A stretch of DNA of 64,000 nucleotides. Source: Candidatus Sumerlaeia bacterium (GTDB lineage: Bacteria; Sumerlaeota; Sumerlaeia; SLMS01; JAHLLQ01). Of the stretch, positions 41,617 through 50,835 are shown one piece after another (position 1 is the first letter of the stretch; each line of letters starts with the position of its first letter). A program made the translations under genes and the position numbers. The stretch spans positions 1 to 64,000 of the forward strand of contig JANQSL010000167.1 in assembly GCA_028284075.1 (NCBI GenBank), given 5' to 3'. Under the pieces are notes generated by a model. The model was not told the DNA's origin. It saw only the letters and a program-made list of their open reading frames with translations, and did no database searches.

Positions 41617-42378
41617 ATGTGGAAGATTCGTCGAATTGATCCGAAAGAATGGGGCAGCCTTGATGAAGCCCTGGATTTGGCCCGCTTGCGAGGACCCATC
41701 TGGTGCATGGGCAATGAAGAGATCCTCAACGCCGGGCTGTTTGTTTCGGTCGGCGGCAGCCGATCCGCCGAAGGCTGGGACCTGGCCGCGATGGAAGCCC
41801 TGAGCGGCAATGTTTCCTGCTCAGCATGCATCGTGAGCGGGGGAGCAATTGGCACTGACTGCGCAGCTCACCGTGGAGCTCTTCAGAGCGGAGGAACAAC
41901 AATCGTCGTTGTGCCGGTTCCTCTTGAGCACATTTCGCTTTCGTCGTGGCGGCCGGCAATGGCGTCCCTCTGGGATCCTGACCGCACTCTCTTCCTTTCT
42001 CCGTTTGGCAAAACCGCCCGGATTACCCGATCCAGTCCAATTGCTCGTAATCGGCTGATCGCCGCACTGGCAGACACGGCAGTGGCCGGTCGCACCTCCA
42101 TCAGAAGCGGCACCAATCATTTTATCAGCGTTTGCCGGGCTATGGGAATCCCCCTCTTCGTCCTCAATGAAGCTGATGATGATCCGGGCCTGCGAACCGC
42201 TTTCAACAATTTGAAACAGAACGGAGCCCGTCTGTTCCAGCGCGATGAGACGCTCAGTTTTGAGTTTGCGGATGAAGTTGTCGCTGCCGCTCGAGCTTGC
42301 CGCCGCAGAAAGCGGGCCGCAGCCGATGCCCAGCTGCGACTTCTTGAGACTGTCGAGCCCTATCTGGTTGGAAGCTAA
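41617..42378 (+). CDS. DprA/Smf-like Rossmann-fold protein, divergent
   Basis: 'SVGGSRSAEGWDLAAMEAL', 'CIVSGGAIGTDCAAHRGALQSGGTTIVVV', 'SPIARNRLIAALADTAVAGRTSIRSGTNHFISVCRAMGIPLFVLNE' follow the DprA motif order. Confidence 0.7.
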   Translation: MWKIRRIDPKEWGSLDEALDLARLRGPIWCMGNEEILNAGLFVSVGGSRSAEGWDLAAMEALSGNVSCSACIVSGGAIGTDCAAHRGALQSGGTTIVVVPVPLEHISLSSWRPAMASLWDPDRTLFLSPFGKTARITRSSPIARNRLIAALADTAVAGRTSIRSGTNHFISVCRAMGIPLFVLNEADDDPGLRTAFNNLKQNGARLFQRDETLSFEFADEVVAAARACRRRKRAAADAQLRLLETVEPYLVGS

Positions 42379-42383
42379 AAACC

Positions 42384-44651
42384 ATGTACGCGGCTGTTGT
42401 TGTTAACACCCCTCTGGACAGAGCCTTTACATACAAAATTCCCCCCGATTTGATGGAGAGCCTTGAATGCGGGAACCTGGTTAACGTTTCTTTCAATAAC
42501 CGGAGAATCGTGGGTTGTGTTGTTGGATTGTTAAAGGATTTTGACGGCTCCGACCCTGATTCGCTCAAGAGCATCGATGGAATTGCCTCGGAGAGTTATC
42601 GCATCGACGAGGAATTGCTGAATCTCAGCCGGTTTGTTGCAGACTACTATGTCTGCTCTTCAGGAGAAGCTCTTTCCGCCATGGCGGTTACGGGTTTCCG
42701 TGATGTTCGCTTGCGAACACCGGTTCTTTATTCGCCCCTTCTTGAAAGTGAAGGAGAGGCATTAACCAGGCGGCAGCAGGAAGTGTTTCAAAAGCTGCGG
42801 CAAGGCGGCACGGCGCCCGCCACGAAATCGGCGCTTGCACAACTCGCCGGTTGCAGTTCCGGACTCATCGACAAACTGATAGAGAAGAAGGTCCTCGTTC
42901 AAACAGAGCGGGAACCCGTTCATACGTTACGCAAACCTTCCGGTCCTCACGCACTGGAACCAAATCCGGAACAGAGTAATGCTCTCAAGGCGATACTGGA
43001 GACAGTCGATCGAAAGATCTTCGGAGCCTATCTGCTTCACGGTGTCACCGGCAGTGGAAAAACCGAAGTCTATCTTCAGGCCATGGCAAGCGTTCTGGCT
43101 CGAGGACAGACCGCTCTTTGCCTTGTTCCGGAGATCGCGCTCACTCCGCAGACTGTCGAGCGTTTCGAACGGCGCTTTGGCGAGGAAATCGGCGTCTTTC
43201 ACAGCCAGCAGTCGCGCACTGCGAAACTCGCGCTCTACCACCGGATACGCAGTGGAGAGATTCGCATTGTTATCGGTGCGCGGTCCGCTGTTTTTGCGCC
43301 ACTCCCTGACATCGGTCTCATTGTTGTCGATGAGGAACACGACGGCAGCTATAAACAGGGAGAAACCCCTCGTTATCATGCGCGGGACATCGCGATTTTA
43401 CGTGCTCAACAGGCCGGGATACCCGTGGTGCTTGGCAGTGCGACTCCAAGTCTGGAGTCCTACACAAACGCACTCGAGGGCAAATACACGCTGCTCAAAC
43501 TCTCCGCCCGCGCCGCCAACGTTGGAATGCCCGATGTCCGTGTCATCGACCTTGCCCATGACTTGATCGATCGGTCCGGCGATGTCTCATTGTCTGAACC
43601 GCTCGTTGCTGCAATTCGGAAACGCCTTGAGCGGAAGGAACAAAGCTTGTTGTTCCTCAATCGCCGCGGGTTTTCCAACTTCCTCTTTTGTCCGTCCTGC
43701 AAGTGGGTTGCCAAATGCGAGGAAGATGACATCGCGATGACAGTTCACCGCAAGTCGAGACGGGCAACCGGGCAGCCCCGGGACTCCGGACTCGACCTGT
43801 TTGATGCCCAGGATCGACCTGATGAATTCGGGCTGAAATGTCACTTCTGTGGCAGGCGGGAGCCTTATCCGGCTTGCTGTCCGAGTTGTCAGAGAACGGA
43901 CCTGTTGACGGTAGGCTCCGGCACGCAACGGATCGAGGAGGAGCTTGCAAGCCGCTTCCCCGATGCGAGGTTGTTGCGCCTCGACTACGATACGACATCC
44001 GGGCGCGATGCATGGATTCGCGCGTGGAATCAAATGGCGAGTGGCGAAGCGGACATCATTATTGGAACCCAGATGATCGCGAAGGGTCTGCATCTGGAAA
44101 AAGTGACGCTCGTGGGTGTTATTCTGGCCGACGTCGGATTGTTTCTACCGGACTTCCGGGCCGAGGAGCGCACGTTTTCTCTTCTGACGCAGGTTGCGGG
44201 AAGAGCCGGGCGAACCGGAGCCGGAGACGTTTACTTTCAAACATGGATGCCGAATCATCCGGCCATACGTTGCGCAACCCGCCACGACTACGAAGCCTAT
44301 TACGCTGAGGAATCCCGCCGCCGTCGCCAGTCAGGCTTCCCCCCCTTCTCCCGGCTAACCGCCATTACCATTAGCGATACCGATTCGGAGAAAGCTTTTC
44401 AGGCTGCACGGCTGCTTGCGTCACTGCTGCGCCGCTTGTCGAACTCGTCCCCTGAGCAGCTTCGAATCAATGGACCACGGCTCGCCCCGATCGCCCGGTT
44501 GGGCGGACGGACGCGCTACCGGATTTTGTTACGAGGACAGCGTCCCCGGGCAGCCGGAAACCTCGTTCGGAAGGTCCTGAAGGACTCGGACTGGAGTGCA
44601 TCCGCATCCACTCGCATTGCGGTCGATGTCGACGCCCTCGATCTTCTTTGA
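42384..44651 (+). CDS. priA: Primosomal replication protein N' (PriA helicase)
   Basis: 'LLHGVTGSGKTEVYLQAM', 'LVPEIALTPQTVERF', 'VVDEEHDGSYKQGETPRYHARDIA', 'NRRGFSNFLFCPSC', 'CHFCGRREPYPACCPSC', 'VAGRAGRTGAGDVYFQTW'. Confidence 0.96.
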   Translation: MYAAVVVNTPLDRAFTYKIPPDLMESLECGNLVNVSFNNRRIVGCVVGLLKDFDGSDPDSLKSIDGIASESYRIDEELLNLSRFVADYYVCSSGEALSAMAVTGFRDVRLRTPVLYSPLLESEGEALTRRQQEVFQKLRQGGTAPATKSALAQLAGCSSGLIDKLIEKKVLVQTEREPVHTLRKPSGPHALEPNPEQSNALKAILETVDRKIFGAYLLHGVTGSGKTEVYLQAMASVLARGQTALCLVPEIALTPQTVERFERRFGEEIGVFHSQQSRTAKLALYHRIRSGEIRIVIGARSAVFAPLPDIGLIVVDEEHDGSYKQGETPRYHARDIAILRAQQAGIPVVLGSATPSLESYTNALEGKYTLLKLSARAANVGMPDVRVIDLAHDLIDRSGDVSLSEPLVAAIRKRLERKEQSLLFLNRRGFSNFLFCPSCKWVAKCEEDDIAMTVHRKSRRATGQPRDSGLDLFDAQDRPDEFGLKCHFCGRREPYPACCPSCQRTDLLTVGSGTQRIEEELASRFPDARLLRLDYDTTSGRDAWIRAWNQMASGEADIIIGTQMIAKGLHLEKVTLVGVILADVGLFLPDFRAEERTFSLLTQVAGRAGRTGAGDVYFQTWMPNHPAIRCATRHDYEAYYAEESRRRRQSGFPPFSRLTAITISDTDSEKAFQAARLLASLLRRLSNSSPEQLRINGPRLAPIARLGGRTRYRILLRGQRPRAAGNLVRKVLKDSDWSASASTRIAVDVDALDLL

Positions 44652-44671
44652 AAACGGATTTGCTGACGACC

Positions 44672-45961
44672 ATGACTGAGGACTACGGCGAAGACATTTC
44701 CCGATCGTTTACAAGCCGGTGGCGAAACCGCCTGCTTGGCGTGCGTGCCGGTTTCGGCGACGGGCGCCGGGCAATTGAAGTGGCAAGACGCGCTGAGCGC
44801 CGGCGGATGATCAACTGGACGATTCCTGTCCTGGGAATTCTCTTCATATCGGCTCTGCTTCTCTTTCACCGTCTTGTCTTTGACTCGGACTCGGCCGGAT
44901 TCGGGATGATGTTCCGGGTGTTTCTCTTTGACTATTCCCTGTTTGTTTTTGGAGGAATCTCCGGTTACAACATGGCGCGAAAGTGGCGCGCCAACGCGGA
45001 TCAGGTGGAAGAACTCAGTCTGACACCTCTTTCCCCTGCAGTTCTGGGGGTGATCATGCAGGCGGGACTCTGTTCCATCTGGCTCACCCTCCTGACAGGG
45101 TTTTGCGTTGTTGATATTTTCACGGCATACGCAGACGCCGATTTCATTCTTCAATCGCTCCGGTCCGAGTCAGGGCCCGCTGTATCCCGCGTCCCGGCCA
45201 TTGCATTGGGCGCACTTTCGATGCTGCTCACTCCCGTCGCGCTTGCGTGGTTCCACTTTGAATCCGTTCGGCTTGCTCACTGGATGTTTGTTCCCCACAG
45301 CATGCCGCGGGTTTCTCTGCTGCGCGCGGGAGTGGTTAACTTTATCACAATGAGCGCCATCGTTGTTGGCTTCTCTGCTATCGGAAGCATGATCACCGGC
45401 ATCAGTGTGATGATTGTTGCGGCGGTGGCCGCCGCATTTTCGAGCTTTCACATCAATCCCGCTCAATACTTCGGAGCCTACTCTGTCTGGTCGATCGCGG
45501 CGATTCCCGGACTATTGCTGATTGCTTGTCTCAAGAGGCTCGCATCCTCCAGTTATCAGAAAGCCTTCCTTTCGACGTGGCTGTTGTATCAATGGTGGGG
45601 AGCGGGGGAATCCCGTCAGCCTGGCAACTACCCTCTGGAGCTGCGTAAAGCGATTCCGTTGTGGTCGCTCTGGTATGCGGCGGAAGAGGAAGAAATTCAG
45701 GAATTGCCGGAGCCCCGGCGGCGGGCGACGGCAAGACTGCGGGCAATGCGTGCGCGTGCTCTTCAGGCTCCGGTCGGACAGGCTGTTACCGAAGGTAAAA
45801 GCTCAGACTTTCCATCTCGATTGCCAGATCCACGTAGTGAACCTTCACATGAGGCGGGGTTTGAATCCGCTTCGGGACGAAATTCAGTATCGCCGACACA
45901 CCCGCTCCAACCACTCGATCGGCAATGCCCTGAGCCGCCTCCGCCGGGACCGTTAAAATAA
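44672..45961 (+). CDS. Multi-pass membrane protein (ABC-2 permease-like), hypothetical
   Basis: Six or more hydrophobic segments; 'NMARKWRANADQVEELSLTPLSPAVLGVIMQAG' resembles ABC-2 permease subunits. The C-terminal ~58 codons are antisense to rex. Confidence 0.65.
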   Translation: MTEDYGEDISRSFTSRWRNRLLGVRAGFGDGRRAIEVARRAERRRMINWTIPVLGILFISALLLFHRLVFDSDSAGFGMMFRVFLFDYSLFVFGGISGYNMARKWRANADQVEELSLTPLSPAVLGVIMQAGLCSIWLTLLTGFCVVDIFTAYADADFILQSLRSESGPAVSRVPAIALGALSMLLTPVALAWFHFESVRLAHWMFVPHSMPRVSLLRAGVVNFITMSAIVVGFSAIGSMITGISVMIVAAVAAAFSSFHINPAQYFGAYSVWSIAAIPGLLLIACLKRLASSSYQKAFLSTWLLYQWWGAGESRQPGNYPLELRKAIPLWSLWYAAEEEEIQELPEPRRRATARLRAMRARALQAPVGQAVTEGKSSDFPSRLPDPRSEPSHEAGFESASGRNSVSPTHPLQPLDRQCPEPPPPGPLK

Positions 45962-46469
45962 CCAGTTCGATGTTTTCGCGTCGAACCACCTGCTCCAGCT
46001 CGGAGATATTGTAGACGGGAACTTTCTCCGCACCGATTGTCTTGTCCCTGACCTCAATGTCGAACGCCCATCGCATCCGAAATCCCTGGCGATTAAACCC
46101 GCCATAAGATAGCAACGCTTTTCCCAGATGGCCGACGCCGATCAGAGCGACGTTGATTTTTCGGTCTGTTCCCAGGATGTGTTTCAGCTTTTTCCGCAGC
46201 TCGCCCACAGGGTAGCCGAAGCCTGGCACTCCGAACTGGCCGAAGTAGGCCAGATCTTTCCGAACCTGTGCTGAATTCAACCCGAGTTCTTTTGCCAGCT
46301 CTGTCGAGCTGACCTTCTCGACCTTGTTTCGTTCCAGGTTTTGGAGGGCACGCGTATAGAGAGACAGACGTTTGATGACGGCTGCGGGGATTTTCCGATC
46401 ACCGGAAAGTTCCTGGTGCTCGGATTCCGGCGTTGAGTCTTCAGAATTGGGATTCTTGGGGCCGGGCAT
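45786..46469 (-). CDS. rex: Redox-sensing transcriptional repressor Rex
   Basis: 'IPAAVIKRLSLYTRALQNLERNKVEKVSSTELAKELGLNSAQVRKDLAYFGQFGVPGFGYPVGELRKKLKHILG', 'NVALIGVGHLGKALLSYGGF'. Start at MPGPKN (46469) preferred because the operator lies upstream. Confidence 0.95.
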   Translation of the reverse strand: MPGPKNPNSEDSTPESEHQELSGDRKIPAAVIKRLSLYTRALQNLERNKVEKVSSTELAKELGLNSAQVRKDLAYFGQFGVPGFGYPVGELRKKLKHILGTDRKINVALIGVGHLGKALLSYGGFNRQGFRMRWAFDIEVRDKTIGAEKVPVYNISELEQVVRRENIELVILTVPAEAAQGIADRVVGAGVSAILNFVPKRIQTPPHVKVHYVDLAIEMESLSFYLR

Positions 46470-46491
46470 CCGGCTCTCCCCGGAAGTGACA

Positions 46492-46509
46492 TTGTGAAAA
46501 CGTTCACAA
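46492..46509. promoter_or_regulatory. Rex operator (ROP) palindrome upstream of rex
   Basis: TTGTGAAAACGTTCACAA: perfect match to the TTGTGAA-N4-TTCACAA Rex consensus, 22 bp upstream of the MPGPKN start codon. Confidence 0.9.
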
Positions 46510-46539
46510 GGTCCCCTGACCGACGGCAAGGACGAAATA

Positions 46540-47805
46540 CTACCGTTGAGTGATCCGTGTCACCACCGGGCAGACCTCAACAACTTCCTCGCCATCTCCA
46601 CTTGTTGCACTCACCGGAAACTCAATTTGGCCGTCCGGCAATGCCACCCGGATACCAAAAGTTCCATCAGGGTTCAACTTGATGTCCCTGCCCATGAATC
46701 GTACCTGCGCATTGGGCTCTGTTGCGCCATAGACAATAACCTCGGCGTCCACCACGAGCCAGAAGCGCCGGTCTGCCGGTGCCTGGGTGCGTGCGAAACC
46801 GGACGACAGCTCTCCGGCTCCCGCCAGCGTGCCGCTCGAGACCCCGGACTCCTCAACGAGCCGGTTTTGCAACTGACTGACGAAATCCGCACTGCTCAGG
46901 CGTGCGGGCATCTTTGTTCCGCCCGACATCTGCAGTATCTGAAGATGTTCCTCTTCATTCTTCTCATCCAAGTGCCAGTCAATGTGGTTCGAGACCTCCG
47001 CCCGAGGCATTTCGAAACCGTGAGACTGTGCGATGACGGTGAATTTGCCGTCATCAGTTTGAACACCCAGCTCCACAAGATAGCTGCGTCCCTTCACCGG
47101 AACATTAATATACCACGAATTGGCCGAGTTACCGACTCGAATATCCTCGATCGAGTGAGCATTCGAACCATTGTAATCAATTCCCGTCACGTCCGCCAGG
47201 CGAAGAACGAGGGGAGGAGGGTTGTGCCCACCCAGACCGAACTCCGCCACTGTGGAGACGGCAATCTCCCAGAATGCGAAAATCCACTCCGTGTCCCGGA
47301 CCAGCACCGACAGTCGCGTCCTGTTGTATCCGTTGGGCAGATCGCCACCCTTTGCGTCGATACCTCGCTGAGGGATAAACCTCTTTGCCGCTCTATCAGG
47401 ACGATTCCACGCCATTCCGTTGATGGGAGTGGGATTCGAAATCTGCCGTGCGGACGGTTCAAGTTCTCCGGAAACCGGAGTTTCTTCAACCGCTCTGGTG
47501 TTTGTTTGATCTCTCGCAGCAAGAACAGCGGTCGTTACAGGATTTCGTTTTCCCGCTTTCTTTGCGGCATTCTTTTTTGACGTTGTTGACTTTGCAGCAG
47601 TCTTCTTCAACGAAGATTTGGCATTTTTTTTCGGAGAGCCGGACTTCTTTACCGACTTCCTGGGAGTGGAAGCTTTCTTGGTGGCGGCGGTTTTTTTTGC
47701 CGCGGACTTCTTTGCCGCAGTCTTTTTTGCAGCCTTCTTTGGTGCAGTCTTCTTATCTTTGTCTCCAGCTGCAGCTTTTGACTTGGTCGTCGATTTCTTT
47801 GCCAT
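46540..47805 (-). CDS. DUF4912-domain protein with Lys/Ala-rich histone H1-like N-terminal tail
   Basis: N-terminus 'KKTAPKKAAKKTAAKKSAAKKTAATKKASTPRKSVKK'; 'LVRDTEWIFAFWEI' and 'WYINVPVKGRSYLVELGVQTDDGKFTVIAQSHGFEMPRAEVSN' typical of DUF4912. Confidence 0.82.
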   Translation of the reverse strand: MAKKSTTKSKAAAGDKDKKTAPKKAAKKTAAKKSAAKKTAATKKASTPRKSVKKSGSPKKNAKSSLKKTAAKSTTSKKNAAKKAGKRNPVTTAVLAARDQTNTRAVEETPVSGELEPSARQISNPTPINGMAWNRPDRAAKRFIPQRGIDAKGGDLPNGYNRTRLSVLVRDTEWIFAFWEIAVSTVAEFGLGGHNPPPLVLRLADVTGIDYNGSNAHSIEDIRVGNSANSWYINVPVKGRSYLVELGVQTDDGKFTVIAQSHGFEMPRAEVSNHIDWHLDEKNEEEHLQILQMSGGTKMPARLSSADFVSQLQNRLVEESGVSSGTLAGAGELSSGFARTQAPADRRFWLVVDAEVIVYGATEPNAQVRFMGRDIKLNPDGTFGIRVALPDGQIEFPVSATSGDGEEVVEVCPVVTRITQR

Positions 47806-48011
47806 TTGGCGTCACACTCCCGGAGGCAACTCGGCGCGAATTGTCCGCAATCACGTCGAACAATAAAGGCGATAGGCCACGAGCCCTTCTGCTGCAACGG
47901 GACCTCGGTCGAGGCCCGACGCTTTTTGAGCAGTCGCTTTATTGAAGCCTTTTACTCTCGGTTTCGAAAATGGATAGCCAAGGTCCGGATTTGGCCGTGG
48001 TGAGAACTGAA

Positions 48012-48097
48012 TGGTGCCGGAGGAGAGACTCGAACTCTCACGAGGTTGCCCCCAGCGGATTTTGAGTCCGCCGCGTCTGCCATTCCGCCACTCCGGC
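48012..48097 (-). tRNA. tRNA-Leu (anticodon CAA)
   Basis: Reverse complement GCCGGAGTGGCGGAATGGCAGACGCGGCGGACTCAAAATCCGCTGGGGGCAACCTCGTGAGAGTTCGAGTCTCTCCTCCGGCACCA folds as a class II tRNA with encoded CCA; anticodon loop CTCAAAA. Confidence 0.96.
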
Positions 48098-48165
48098 ATG
48101 CCTGTTGACCGGCGGTTTGAAACACCGATTTGATCGGGGCGGAGGACGCCTGCGGCAAGGGGTTT

Positions 48166-49431
48166 ATGAAACACCGGCTCATCACTCTCCTTCTCTTTGG
48201 TTTCCTGACGGCATCCGCCGGGGGCGCGATATCCGATGCGGCGCGTGAATCTCTCCAGGCCCGGGCGGTCATGATTTCGATGGCTGAAAAGGAGAACGGC
48301 CGTGTCAGCGAATCGAGCCGTGTCCTTTGGTATGGCACCGGATTTCTCACCGCAAACGGGCGCTATGTGGTCACAAACTACCACGTCGCCGGCCGCGAGG
48401 TGGTTCGTGAGTTCGATTCCTTTAACAGCAGTCGCTTCGACCTGTTGGCACTGGGTCACGACGGTCCCATCGATCTTGCCTTTCGACAATCGGACGGGTG
48501 GTTCCAGGACCTCACCGTGATTCCCACCCGCGGCAACGTTTCCGCCGGGTTTTCCGATGCGCGCCGGTTCGATTCATTGCGTGCGGGAGAAGGCCTCCAC
48601 ACACTGGGCAATCCTCATGGACGGTCCTGGACCTACTCCTCCGGCAACGTGGCGCTCCTTCTTGACAAGCGTTCTCACGATCCACAGATGCGCGCGGCAC
48701 TTGCCGTTGTCGAGGAAATGCTTCAATCATCCGGCGGACGTTACCGGCGCCACAACTACAACCGTCTGATCTTTGCGGGACCAGGCTTCGCGCGTCCGGG
48801 GAACAGCGGGGGAGCTGTCGTCGACGACAACGGCTTGCTGGTGGGAATCGTCTTTGCGGTGGTTTATTTGAACGACGGTTCCGAAAACACGATGATCATT
48901 CCGGCAGAGTATATCACGCGCATCAGCAGCGGCATCGCGCTGACATTCAGCGCGTGGACAACGGAACGCCGCGAAAAGAAAAAGAGCTCCAGAGAGGAAG
49001 ACTCGCAGCCCGAGGCCCCTTCGGATGACGACTCCGACCTGCCACCCAACCGAACCCACTATCTGTTGCGGCATCGCCCCTTGCGGGACGTGGAGGTTTC
49101 TCGTCTTCGACTCATTCTTGAACGCGAAAGCCCGGACTCCGCTAAATTCGTTGATAACGTTCTCCAGCGCACGATCTTTATTCCCATTCACCACACGGCA
49201 ATGATGGATACCCGAGCCGTGCGCTTCCCGGATGGAGAAAGTCGCGACCTTGTACTGTGGCATGAGGGGAAGCATCCGCAGGAAACCGCACCGCAGTCAC
49301 CCGCGTGGTTTTTCACATCCGTCGATGGTCAGCGCCGGGTGTTCATCACGCTGCCTGCAGACATTCCGCTGGCCGGCGAGTTTGCCGTTCTGTACGAAGA
49401 CGAATCCGAGATTCATGTATGGCCCGAATAA
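48166..49431 (+). CDS. Secreted trypsin-like (S1-type) serine protease
   Basis: Signal peptide; 'YVVTNYHVAG' (His), 'GPIDLAF' (Asp), 'ARPGNSGGAVVDDNGLLVGIVFA' (Ser). Confidence 0.8.
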   Translation: MKHRLITLLLFGFLTASAGGAISDAARESLQARAVMISMAEKENGRVSESSRVLWYGTGFLTANGRYVVTNYHVAGREVVREFDSFNSSRFDLLALGHDGPIDLAFRQSDGWFQDLTVIPTRGNVSAGFSDARRFDSLRAGEGLHTLGNPHGRSWTYSSGNVALLLDKRSHDPQMRAALAVVEEMLQSSGGRYRRHNYNRLIFAGPGFARPGNSGGAVVDDNGLLVGIVFAVVYLNDGSENTMIIPAEYITRISSGIALTFSAWTTERREKKKSSREEDSQPEAPSDDDSDLPPNRTHYLLRHRPLRDVEVSRLRLILERESPDSAKFVDNVLQRTIFIPIHHTAMMDTRAVRFPDGESRDLVLWHEGKHPQETAPQSPAWFFTSVDGQRRVFITLPADIPLAGEFAVLYEDESEIHVWPE

Positions 49432-50657
49432 ACTCCGAAAAAGAACCGCTCTCCGTTTCTCAAGTCACCGCGATGATTCGTGCGCGGCTTGAAGAGGAAT
49501 TTCCCCGCGTTCATATCGAGGGAGAAATCAGCAACTGGCGTCCGGCGGCCTCCGGCCACGTTTACTTCGCGTTGAAAGACGAGGGCGCATTGCTTGGCGC
49601 TGTCATGTGGAAGTCCACCCGCCTGCGGTTGCAGGACGAATTCCAGGACGGTGACCGTGTAAAGGCTCGTGGGGCCATCAGTGTTTACGACCGCCGTGGC
49701 CAGTACCAGCTCATCGTCGACTCGCTGAAACCGGCGGGGGAGGGTGTTCTTTGGAAGAAATTCGAGGAACTGAAGCTCAAGCTTGAGGCGGAAGGTCTGT
49801 TCGATCCATCCCGCAAGCGGGAGATTCCCGCGCTCCCCATGAGTGTTGGCGTGGTCACCTCTCCCACCGGCGCCGCCATTCGGGATGTTTTGTCGATTCT
49901 TTCGCGGCGCGCGCCGGGTCTCCCTGTCTATATTTGGCCGGCACGTGTGCAGGGCGAAGGGGCTGCACGCGAAATTGCCAACGGTGTTCGGAAGCTTGCA
50001 GAGAGCGGTCTTGTCGACGTTCTTGTTACCGGACGCGGCGGCGGCAGCCTCGAGGATCTCTGGGAATTCAACGATGAAACACTCGCCAGAACCATTGCCG
50101 CATCTCCCGTTCCGGTGATTTCCGCGGTGGGGCACGAGACCGACTTCACAATCTGCGACTTTGTTGCGGACCTCCGGGCTCCGACTCCTTCCGCCGCGGC
50201 GGAGCTGGTGAGCCGCGATCGGATTCAACTGCGGTCTCAGGTGGCTGATTCCCTTCGCCGGCTCGACCGGACCATTGAGAGCTGGCTCCAAAGTCTGCGC
50301 CGCCAGCTTGACGGGACAATGGACAGCCACGCCCTCCGCCAGCCGGAAATGCGTCTTCGAGAAGCTCAGCAGCGAACCGACGATGCCCTCCGCCGGCTCG
50401 ATCTTGCAGTCACGGACGGCATCACCACGGCTCGTCATCGCACTCAGGCTGCTACCGCCGCCCTCCAGGGCCACAACCCCGACCTGATTCTTCAGAAGGG
50501 CTACGCCATCGTTACCGATGCGTCTTCCGACCGCGTTCTGTCCCGCAGCAAAGGCGTCCGCTCAGGCCGCCAGATTCGCACACGCTTCGTTGACGGAGCC
50601 GTGCGCAGCATTGTCACCGACGACGACCCCGACCTTTTCGAAGGCGGAATGGACTGA
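49419..50657 (+). CDS. xseA: Exodeoxyribonuclease VII large subunit
   Basis: 'LSVSQVTAMIRARLEEEFPRVHIEGEISNWRPAASGHVYFALKDEGALLGAVMWKS', 'VGVVTSPTGAAIRDVLSILSRRAPGLPVYIWPARVQGEGAAREIA', 'RGGGSLEDLWEFNDETLARTIAASPVPVISAVGHETDFTICDFVADLRAPTPSAAAEL'. Confidence 0.96.
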   Translation: MARINSEKEPLSVSQVTAMIRARLEEEFPRVHIEGEISNWRPAASGHVYFALKDEGALLGAVMWKSTRLRLQDEFQDGDRVKARGAISVYDRRGQYQLIVDSLKPAGEGVLWKKFEELKLKLEAEGLFDPSRKREIPALPMSVGVVTSPTGAAIRDVLSILSRRAPGLPVYIWPARVQGEGAAREIANGVRKLAESGLVDVLVTGRGGGSLEDLWEFNDETLARTIAASPVPVISAVGHETDFTICDFVADLRAPTPSAAAELVSRDRIQLRSQVADSLRRLDRTIESWLQSLRRQLDGTMDSHALRQPEMRLREAQQRTDDALRRLDLAVTDGITTARHRTQAATAALQGHNPDLILQKGYAIVTDASSDRVLSRSKGVRSGRQIRTRFVDGAVRSIVTDDDPDLFEGGMD

Positions 50658-50835
50658 CTTTCTCCACAGCCAGCCCCCGGGAAACTCACACCCATCGTGA
50701 GAGAAGCGTTAGATTGTGAGGGGATCGCAACCCCTCGGGCAGGATTGTGCGAAGTGCTCTCCCAGCCCTTGACGTGGTTTTAGGAGTCCTCGTACCCAGC
50801 CATCCCGGACGGCTCATTTCAGGAGGCCACCCGGT

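Noticed and set aside
46546-47580. 344-aa plus-strand ORF antisense to the DUF4912 gene
   Set aside because: The minus-strand frame encodes a recognisable DUF4912 domain and Lys-rich tail; the plus ORF is its shadow.
47851-48489. ORFs 47851-48489(-) and 47952-48350(-) running across the tRNA
   Set aside because: They cover the tRNA-Leu gene and are antisense to the protease gene; no domain signal.
50718-50736. Hairpin GAGGGG-ATCGCAA-CCCCTC downstream of xseA
   Set aside because: Only a 6-bp stem with no T-tract; too weak to call a terminator.
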